Shown here in pieces: positions 7,140 to 12,589 of a DNA stretch of 12,589 bases (its first letter is position 1; each line of letters starts with the position of its first letter). Source of the DNA: DIGJ01 sp036658435 (GTDB lineage Bacteria; Bacillota; Clostridia; Lachnospirales; Lachnospiraceae); NCBI GenBank assembly GCA_036658435.1, contig JAVXEO010000063.1, forward strand, positions 1 through 12,589, given 5' to 3'. Made by a program: the position numbers and the translations under genes. The notes under the pieces are model-generated. The model worked only from the letters and a program-made list of their open reading frames with translations. It was not told the origin of the DNA and ran no database searches.

Positions 7140-7167
7140 ATTATATTCTTCTTTTTTAATTTGTCAA
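7140..7167 (-). promoter_or_regulatory. Sigma-A promoter of the marR-ABC operon
   Basis: On the minus strand, consensus TTGACA (7162-7167) is followed by a 16-base spacer and consensus TATAAT (7140-7145). Both hexamers are perfect. The upstream side is very AT-rich, including the tandem repeat at 7172-7203, which could help RNA polymerase contact. Transcription should begin near 7133, inside the palindrome. Confidence 0.8.
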
Positions 7168-7171
7168 ATAA

Positions 7172-7203
7172 AAATTTTATAAAGTATAAATTTTATAAAG
7201 TAT
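7172..7203. repeat. Two exact tandem copies of a 16-bp AT-rich unit
   Basis: The unit AAATTTTATAAAGTAT occurs at 7172-7187 and again at 7188-7203. It lies between the stop codon of the EF-G-like gene and the -35 box of the marR operon. It may act as an AT-rich upstream promoter element, or be a replication slippage product. Confidence 0.85.
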
Positions 7204-7207
7204 AAAT

Positions 7208-9304
7208 CTAAGCGTTTGCCTCTTCTTCCTGTATTCTCTTGGCACTTTCTTCAATTACCTTTGCCTGTACATCGGCAGGAGCCGGTTCATATCTTGCAAA
7301 TTCATAAGAAAATTCTCCCATACCTCCTGTCATAGAACGCAGATTGGTAGAATATCCAAATATTTGTGAAAGAGGTATGTCCGCCACAATCTCCTGTTTT
7401 CCTCCCGTTATGGGGTTCATTCCCAACACTCTTCCCCGGCGTTTATTCAAATCGCCCATAACATCTCCGGTAAATTTATCCGGTACCACTACTTTCATGG
7501 TAGCAATTGGTTCTAATAAAATAGGAGTTGCTTCCATAATTCCCTGTTTAAATGCCTGTATGGTAGCCAGTTTAAATGCCATTTCCGAAGAGTCTACGGG
7601 ATGATACGATCCATCCACCAAAGTAGCTTTGATTCCTACCACAGGATACCCTGCTAATGGTCCCTTTCCAACACTGTCTGCAAGTCCCTTTTCTACTGCT
7701 GGAAAATAGTTCTTTGGAACCGAACCGCCAAATACCTTTTCTTCAAAGATGTACGGCGTATCCGTATCTCCGGATGGCTCAAATTCTATATGTACATCAC
7801 CGAACTGGCCATGTCCTCCGGACTGTTTTTTATGTCTTCCCTGTACCCTGACTTTTTTTCGAATGGTCTCCCGATAGGGAACTTTTGCTTTCATTAGTTC
7901 GATTTCTACCTTGTACCGGCTTAAGAGCTTGGAAACAACGACTTCCAGCTGCTGGTCTCCTACCCCATATAAAAGGGTCTGACGATTTTCTTTATCATTT
8001 ACCAACTTTAAAGTGAGGTCTTCATCCATCATTTTAGCTAATGCCTGTGATACCTTATCATCATCGCCTTTATTTTTCGTTTTAAAACGGAGATAAGTAA
8101 ATGGCTCTGTAACCTTAATGGGATCAAAGGTAATAGGGCATGCTTTTGTGGACAGAGTATCTCCGGTCTGTACATTGGATAACTTAGCGATTGCTCCAAT
8201 ATCTCCTGCATATAGCTCTTTTACTTCCAGCTGTTCCTTTCCCCGAAGCACGTAAAGTCTGGACAGTTTCTCTTCTTCCTGTGTACGGCTGTTATAAATC
8301 ATGGTATCTGCCTTTAAAATACCGGAGCATACTTTAACCAAAGAAAACTTTCCAATAAATGGATCCGCAATGGTCTTAAATACTCTTGCTGTCATCTCCC
8401 TGTTGGCGTCATAATCTGCACGAAAGGTACTATTTTCCTTTGTGTTAATACCGGTAATTATGCCCCTGTTTGGTGAAGGAAAGTACTTCTCTATGGCTTC
8501 TAAGAGCATCTTGGTTCCCTGGGCATTCAAGCCGGATCCCATAAGTACCGGAACAATACTGGTATCAGAAACACTGCTTCGCAGTGCGGTAGACAGTTCA
8601 ATTTTGGTAAAATCTTCACCGTTAAAATACTTCTCCATCAGCTCTTCACTGGTCTCTGCAACGGATTCCATGAGTTTTTCTCTATATGTTTCAAGGTATT
8701 CTTTCGAATACTCCGGAACTTCACATTCATTATATTCACTGGCGTTGGTAAATCTCCGCCCTTTCATCTTAACCACATTTACATAACCCACAAACTTCTC
8801 ATTTTCACGAATAGGTAAATGAAATGGTGCTATTTTCTTACCATATAATTCCACCAGCTGTTCTACAACTTCACGATAACTTGCATTGTCATCATCCATG
8901 TCTGTAACAAAAAACAGTCTTGGAAGTTTATACTTTTCGCATAAATCCCAGGCCTTCATGGTCCCAACTTCCACTCCCGCTTTGGCAGAAATAACAATCA
9001 CCGCCCCATCGGATGCCTGCATGGCTTCTTCTACTTCCCCTACAAAATCAAAATAACCCGGAGTATCCAGAAAATTAATCTTGGTATCTTCCCAAATAAT
9101 AGGAATAATTGACGTACTAATTGAAAATTCTCTCTTTGCCTCTTCTTTATCATAATCGCTTAGAGTGTTGCCTTCTTCTACTCTGCCCTGCCTGTTTACA
9201 ATTCCTGTAGTGAACGCCATGGCTTCGACTAATGTAGTCTTACCACAGCCCCCGTGCCCTAAAACAGCAACATTTCGGATTTTCTCAAACTTAAATGTTT
9301 CCAT
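7208..9304 (-). CDS. EF-G-like translational GTPase with altered G3 and G4 motifs
   Basis: This 698-residue protein has the five-domain EF-G architecture. The GTPase domain (about 1-285) has G1 GHGGCGKTT at 16-24. Domain II spans about 303-385, domain III about 398-472, domain IV about 477-596 and domain V about 598-678, the last with DLNKRRGRVLGM at 618-629. It belongs to the EF-G-like side branch rather than the main translocase. G3 reads DTPGY (80-84), with Tyr in place of the catalytic His of DTPGH. G4 reads TDMD (134-137) instead of NKxD. The main EF-G normally sits near the ribosomal protein genes, which are absent here. Its role is unclear; a specialised or stress function in translation is possible. 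The start is ATG at 9304 with GGAGGAG (9311-9317) six bases upstream; a TTG at 9319 overlaps that ribosome site and is rejected. It is probably transcribed alone. Confidence 0.88.
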   Translation of the reverse strand: METFKFEKIRNVAVLGHGGCGKTTLVEAMAFTTGIVNRQGRVEEGNTLSDYDKEEAKREFSISTSIIPIIWEDTKINFLDTPGYFDFVGEVEEAMQASDGAVIVISAKAGVEVGTMKAWDLCEKYKLPRLFFVTDMDDDNASYREVVEQLVELYGKKIAPFHLPIRENEKFVGYVNVVKMKGRRFTNASEYNECEVPEYSKEYLETYREKLMESVAETSEELMEKYFNGEDFTKIELSTALRSSVSDTSIVPVLMGSGLNAQGTKMLLEAIEKYFPSPNRGIITGINTKENSTFRADYDANREMTARVFKTIADPFIGKFSLVKVCSGILKADTMIYNSRTQEEEKLSRLYVLRGKEQLEVKELYAGDIGAIAKLSNVQTGDTLSTKACPITFDPIKVTEPFTYLRFKTKNKGDDDKVSQALAKMMDEDLTLKLVNDKENRQTLLYGVGDQQLEVVVSKLLSRYKVEIELMKAKVPYRETIRKKVRVQGRHKKQSGGHGQFGDVHIEFEPSGDTDTPYIFEEKVFGGSVPKNYFPAVEKGLADSVGKGPLAGYPVVGIKATLVDGSYHPVDSSEMAFKLATIQAFKQGIMEATPILLEPIATMKVVVPDKFTGDVMGDLNKRRGRVLGMNPITGGKQEIVADIPLSQIFGYSTNLRSMTGGMGEFSYEFARYEPAPADVQAKVIEESAKRIQEEEANA

Positions 9305-9342
9305 AATAAACTCCTCCAATTCAAATTATTTTTCATGTCTAT

Positions 9343-9371
9343 ATTTTACTAAAATAATTCTGATAATACAA
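9343..9371 (-). promoter_or_regulatory. Candidate promoter for the EF-G-like gene
   Basis: On the minus strand TTGTAT (9366-9371), a 17-base spacer and TAAAAT (9343-9348) give a plausible but weak sigma-A promoter. The leader would be about 30 bases. Other AT-rich combinations in 9372-9450 are nearly as good, so this is tentative. The rest of the gap up to the aro promoter shows only small AT-rich inverted repeats, such as an 8-bp pair at 9383-9390 and 9411-9418. Confidence 0.35.
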
Positions 9372-9452
9372 CCTTTTTATACACTTTTAACAAAATATTT
9401 GTAACTTCTTTTAAAAGTTTCCATTACTTTATCAATTTAAAGCAACACAGTA

Positions 9453-9481
9453 TTGACATATCTATTCTACTATAGTACAAT
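9453..9481 (+). promoter_or_regulatory. Strong sigma-A promoter of the aro operon
   Basis: A consensus TTGACA (9453-9458), a 17-base spacer and TACAAT (9476-9481, five of six matches) form a near-ideal promoter. Transcription should start near 9488, leaving a leader of only about 49 bases. The 10-bp perfect palindrome TACTATAGTA (9468-9477) overlaps the spacer and -10 box and could be a repressor site, though this is weak evidence. Confidence 0.85.
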
Positions 9482-9491
9482 CGGTACAGAC

Positions 9492-9516
9492 AGAAAAAGG
9501 AAGAGTCCTTCTTTCT
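9492..9516 (+). other. Short hairpin at the 5' end of the aro leader
   Basis: AGAAA and AAGGA (9492-9501) pair with TCCTT and TTTCT (9506-9510, 9512-9516), with a one-base bulge and an AGAG loop. It lies a few bases after the predicted transcription start and ahead of the AAAGGAGA ribosome site (9523-9530). No T run follows, so it is not a terminator. It may protect the 5' end of the mRNA. Confidence 0.4.
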
Positions 9517-9536
9517 TACTATAAAGGAGATTTAAT

Positions 9537-10559
9537 ATGATTATTGTAATGAAACCCGGAGCAAAGGAAAACTCCATCCGCCAGGTATTAAACGTGATTG
9601 AAAGTAACCAGCTGGAAGCACATTTATCCAACGGTAAGGAAGTTACTATTATTGGTGTCGTTGGAGATAAAACCCGCCTTCGTGATAAAAATTTAGAGCT
9701 TTTTGAAGATGTTGAAAAAATAGTGGAAGTAACCGAAAGTTATAAGCTGGCAAATAAAAAATTTCATCCACTTCCCAGTATTATAAAGTTGAGAAATACT
9801 ACCATTGGTGGAGATGAATTTGTTATTATGTCCGGTCCTTGTGCCGTAGAAAGCGAAGAACAGGTTATGGAAACAGCAAAAGCCATCAAAGCCTCCGGTG
9901 CCCAGGTTCTTCGTGGCGGAGCATATAAGCCCAGAACTTCTCCTTATTCATTTCAGGGTTTAGAAGAGGATGGTCTAAAATTAATGAAAGAAGCCAGAGA
10001 TGAAACCGGTCTATCTATTGTTTGTGAAGTTACAAGCTTAGAAGCCATTGAGGCTGCTGCAAAATATGTGGATATGCTGCAAATTGGAGCTCGTAATATG
10101 CAGAATTTTTATTTATTGAAGGAAGCGGGGAAAACCGGTCTTCCTGTTTTATTAAAACGTGGTCTCTCTGCCACTATTGACGAATGGCTGAATGCTTCTG
10201 AATACATTATGGCAGAAGGTAATCCCAACGTAGTTCTTTGTGAACGGGGGATTCGCACCTTTGAAACTTCAACTCGTAATACGTTAGACATTAGTGCGAT
10301 TCCGGTAATTAAAGAACGAAGCCATCTCCCTATTATTGTAGATCCCAGCCATGCTGCCGGAGTACGAAACTACGTCGCTCCTCTTGCCAGGGCTTCTGTG
10401 GCTTGTGGTGCCGATGGTCTTATGATTGAAACACATCCAAATCCCACAAAGGCCTTATCGGATGGTCCACAGTCCCTTACCTTTTCACAATTTGATACTC
10501 TTTGTGAAGAACTTAGACCTTATATATTATTAATGAATAAACACTTCGAAAGGAGATGA
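9537..10559 (+). CDS. aroF: 3-deoxy-7-phosphoheptulonate (DAHP) synthase, type I-beta with regulatory N-terminal domain
   Basis: This 340-residue enzyme joins phosphoenolpyruvate and erythrose 4-phosphate, the first step of aromatic amino acid synthesis. An N-terminal ferredoxin-like regulatory domain (about 1-66) precedes the TIM barrel (about 67-335). The barrel shows GPCAVES (100-106), RGGAYKPRTSPYSFQG (126-141), IGARNMQN (183-190), KRG (207-209) and DPSHAAG (269-275). The expected metal ligands are present: Cys102, His272, Glu298 and Asp309, matching the numbering I recall for the Thermotoga maritima enzyme. In that enzyme the N-terminal domain binds Tyr or Phe and inhibits catalysis, so similar feedback is likely here. 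The ATG follows AAAGGAGA (9523-9530) at 6 bases. It is first in the operon, behind a strong promoter and a short leader. The symbol is a convention; aroA and aroG are also used for this family. Confidence 0.96.
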   Translation: MIIVMKPGAKENSIRQVLNVIESNQLEAHLSNGKEVTIIGVVGDKTRLRDKNLELFEDVEKIVEVTESYKLANKKFHPLPSIIKLRNTTIGGDEFVIMSGPCAVESEEQVMETAKAIKASGAQVLRGGAYKPRTSPYSFQGLEEDGLKLMKEARDETGLSIVCEVTSLEAIEAAAKYVDMLQIGARNMQNFYLLKEAGKTGLPVLLKRGLSATIDEWLNASEYIMAEGNPNVVLCERGIRTFETSTRNTLDISAIPVIKERSHLPIIVDPSHAAGVRNYVAPLARASVACGADGLMIETHPNPTKALSDGPQSLTFSQFDTLCEELRPYILLMNKHFERR

Positions 10560-10563
10560 TTCT

Positions 10564-11670
10564 ATGCAGTCCCTTACCATTGGTTTCATTGGATTGGGTT
10601 TAATTGGTGGCTCCATTGCCCGTGCAATAAAAAATACCTTGAAAGAGAGTCGTTTAATTGCTTATAGCCATCATGATGAAATAGACGAAAGTCTTCTTTC
10701 TGCAAAAGAAAATAAAATACTGGATGTAATCAGTACCGACTTATCCCTTGATTTTAGATTATGTGACATTATCTTTTTGTGTGCGCCTGTCATGGAGAAT
10801 ATCCGTTATTTAGAAAGACTTTGTCCCATTATAAAACCGGACTGCCTAATCACCGATGTAGGCAGCGTAAAGAGCGGTATTATGAAAGCTTCCAAGGAGC
10901 TTCACTTAGATAAGAATTTCATAGGAGGACACCCTATGGCAGGGTCTGAAAAAACGGGCTATATAAATTCCAGTGTCCATTTATTGGAAAATGCTTACTA
11001 TATTTTAACTCCAACACCGGATACTCCTGCTTCTTTACTGGATAAACTCCTTGGTATGATTAAGATTTTTCATGCCATTCCCATCACTTTGGATTATGGA
11101 CTTCATGATGATTACGTTGCGGCCATCAGCCACATTCCCCACATTATTGCATCGGCCCTGATGCACCTTGTGAAAGAACGCAGCGACGAATCCGGACAAA
11201 TGCTTTCCCTTGCCGCCGGCGGCTTTAAAGATATTACACGAATTGCTTCTTCTTCTCCCACCATGTGGCAGAATATCTGTCTCACCAATCGAGACAGTAT
11301 CTTAAAGTTTTTGGGATTTTATGAAGATTCCCTGCAAACCATAGTCTCAGCCATTGCAGAAAAAGATGAGGAAGCACTCTATGAATATTTTGATTCTGCA
11401 AAAAATTACCGGGACTCTATCCCCAACCGTCAAAATGGTATGTTAGACCGTACTTTTGAGCTTTATCTGGACATTATAGATGAGGCCGGAGCCATTGCTT
11501 CTCTTGCTACCCTTCTGGCAAGTAATGGTATCAGTATAAAAAATATTGGCATTTTACACAATCGTGAGTTTCAAGAGGGGGTACTTCGTATTGAGTTGTA
11601 CGACCAGACTTCCTGTGAAAAAGCAAGCCAACTGTTCAAAAAGCACCACTATACCCTCTGTGAACGCTGA
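10564..11670 (+). CDS. tyrA: Prephenate dehydrogenase with C-terminal ACT domain
   Basis: This 368-residue enzyme oxidatively decarboxylates prephenate to 4-hydroxyphenylpyruvate, the tyrosine branch. The N-terminal Rossmann fold carries GLGLIGGS (10-17). Other family motifs are TDVGSVKS (97-104), GGHPMAGSEKTG (121-132, probable catalytic His123), ISHIPH (188-193) and FKDITRIASSSPTMW (221-235). Residues about 297-366 form an ACT domain, a small ligand-binding unit that in related enzymes senses tyrosine. Absence of an acidic residue straight after the glycine-rich motif does not allow NAD and NADP to be separated safely. AAGGAG at 10549-10554 lies within the end of aroF, and the ATG is 4 bases past the aroF stop, so the two are probably translated in a coupled way. 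Confidence 0.96.
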   Translation: MQSLTIGFIGLGLIGGSIARAIKNTLKESRLIAYSHHDEIDESLLSAKENKILDVISTDLSLDFRLCDIIFLCAPVMENIRYLERLCPIIKPDCLITDVGSVKSGIMKASKELHLDKNFIGGHPMAGSEKTGYINSSVHLLENAYYILTPTPDTPASLLDKLLGMIKIFHAIPITLDYGLHDDYVAAISHIPHIIASALMHLVKERSDESGQMLSLAAGGFKDITRIASSSPTMWQNICLTNRDSILKFLGFYEDSLQTIVSAIAEKDEEALYEYFDSAKNYRDSIPNRQNGMLDRTFELYLDIIDEAGAIASLATLLASNGISIKNIGILHNREFQEGVLRIELYDQTSCEKASQLFKKHHYTLCER

Positions 11671-11683
11671 AAGGAAGTACTTC

Positions 11684-12589
11684 ATGTTTCTTAAAAAATC
11701 AACGGCTCTAAAGGGAACTATAAAGGTTCCCGGTGATAAATCCATTTCCCATCGAGCGATTATGCTTGGCTCTCTTGGCAAAGGGCCTACGGAAATTTCA
11801 AATTTTTTACAGGGTGCTGACTGTCTTTCCACCATTTCCTGTTTTCAAAAATTGGGTGTTCAAATAGAAAATCGGGGTAATGTAGTGCAGATACAGGGTC
11901 TTGGACTGCATGGTCTAAAATCCCCCCAGGATGTTTTAGATGTTGGAAATAGTGGTACGACTGCTCGTCTTCTTTCCGGCATCCTAGCCGGCCAGAAGTT
12001 CTGTTCCACCATAAATGGCGATGCTTCCATACAGCAAAGACCTATGAATCGTATTATAGAACCTCTGTCCCAAATGGGAAGTCGATTGAAAAGTTTAAGC
12101 AAGAAAGATTGTGCGCCCCTTCGGATTTTTCCTTCCTCTTTACATGGAATTTCTTATTCCTCACCGGTTGCTTCCGCACAAATAAAATCCTGTATTTTAT
12201 TTGCCGGACTTTATGCAGATGGCATCACCCAAGTAACCGAACCCTATTTATCCAGAAATCATACGGAGCTTATGTTCCGTTATTTTGGTATTCCTTTGGA
12301 GGCACAGGAAACCCGTGTTCAACTTTCCTGTGCTAAGCCCTTTTCCGGACAAAAAGTTGTGGTTCCCGGAGATATTTCTTCTGCTGCCTATTTTATGGCT
12401 GCCGCTGCAATTGTACCAAACTCTGAGATTTGTATCCAAAAGGTTGGCATCAATCCAACCCGTGACGGAATTTTAGAAGTGATGAAAGAAATGGGTGCCC
12501 ATATTACCTTGGAAAATATAGGTTTCATTAGTGGTGAACCCGTTGCCGATGTGATTGTACAAAGTTCTTCATTAAGGGGTGTAACCATT
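11684..12589 (+). CDS. aroA: 3-phosphoshikimate 1-carboxyvinyltransferase (EPSP synthase), cut by the window end
   Basis: The reading frame is open for 302 codons to the window edge, about 70 percent of a usual 425-430 residue enzyme. It transfers enolpyruvate from phosphoenolpyruvate to shikimate 3-phosphate. Visible motifs are PGDKSISHR (16-24, Lys19), GNSGTTAR (88-95), QRPMNR (118-123), SAQIK (164-168), SRNHTE (190-195) and PGDISSA (228-234). GDKS, SAQIK, RNHTE and NPTR together are the motif set used to define class II EPSP synthases, a group often less sensitive to glyphosate than the E. coli type; sensitivity here is only inferred. The part with the last catalytic acidic and basic residues lies beyond the window. 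AAGGAAG (11671-11677) lies 6 bases before the ATG, and the gap to tyrA is 13 bases, so it is third in the operon. Confidence 0.96.
   Translation, partial: MFLKKSTALKGTIKVPGDKSISHRAIMLGSLGKGPTEISNFLQGADCLSTISCFQKLGVQIENRGNVVQIQGLGLHGLKSPQDVLDVGNSGTTARLLSGILAGQKFCSTINGDASIQQRPMNRIIEPLSQMGSRLKSLSKKDCAPLRIFPSSLHGISYSSPVASAQIKSCILFAGLYADGITQVTEPYLSRNHTELMFRYFGIPLEAQETRVQLSCAKPFSGQKVVVPGDISSAAYFMAAAAIVPNSEICIQKVGINPTRDGILEVMKEMGAHITLENIGFISGEPVADVIVQSSSLRGVTI

Noticed and set aside
9305..9319. Upstream TTG start for the EF-G-like gene
   Set aside because: The codon overlaps the GGAGGAG ribosome site that serves the ATG at 9304.
9383..9418. 8-bp inverted repeat upstream of the EF-G-like gene
   Set aside because: Arms of A and T alone at this spacing are expected by chance in such AT-rich DNA.
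1..12589. Mobile element, phage, CRISPR array, tRNA or rRNA
   Set aside because: No transposase, integrase, regularly spaced repeats or RNA gene sequences were seen; coding regions are housekeeping or common accessory genes.

Overview
The window looks like ordinary chromosome from a low-GC Gram-positive anaerobe, most likely a Clostridia member close to Lachnospiraceae. This placement is an inference from AT-rich DNA, strong AGGAGG-type ribosome sites, occasional TTG/GTG starts, protein sequence style (notably the divergent sirtuin-like protein) and the aroF-tyrA-aroA order. No taxonomic search was run.

Layout. Positions 1-337 hold no convincing gene but several inverted repeats, including a perfect 16-bp hairpin and the probable efp terminator. 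Leftward genes yqeG (981-1508, HAD phosphatase) and efp (338-895, elongation factor P) follow. A rightward gene at 1709-2431 encodes a sirtuin-fold protein lacking key NAD-site residues. It converges on a leftward three-gene operon across a 19-bp perfect hairpin. That operon is a MarR-family regulator (6585-7067) followed by two ABC exporter half-transporters (4370-6592 and 2516-4366), tightly packed or overlapping. Its promoter (7140-7167) is followed at once by a 14-bp-arm palindrome that looks like the regulator's operator and may also terminate the gene upstream. That upstream gene (7208-9304, leftward) encodes an EF-G-like GTPase with altered G3 and G4 motifs. Divergent from it, a near-consensus promoter at 9453-9481 drives a rightward aromatic amino acid operon: aroF (DAHP synthase, type I-beta), tyrA (prephenate dehydrogenase with ACT domain) and aroA (EPSP synthase, cut by the window end).

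How the genes work together. The two ABC proteins have complementary motif losses: one lacks the catalytic Glu and switch His, the other has an altered signature. They should therefore form one heterodimeric exporter with a single fully active ATP site, probably controlled by the MarR protein. The aro genes cover the first committed step, the EPSP step and the tyrosine branch of aromatic synthesis. AroF and TyrA both carry regulatory domains that suggest control at the enzyme level.

I saw no phage, transposase, CRISPR array, tRNA or rRNA. I found no evidence for a wholly new multi-gene system. The items most worth a second look are the operator/terminator palindrome, the sirtuin-like protein with its missing residues, the large extracellular insert in the first ABC subunit, the altered EF-G-like GTPase, and the structured DNA at the left edge.
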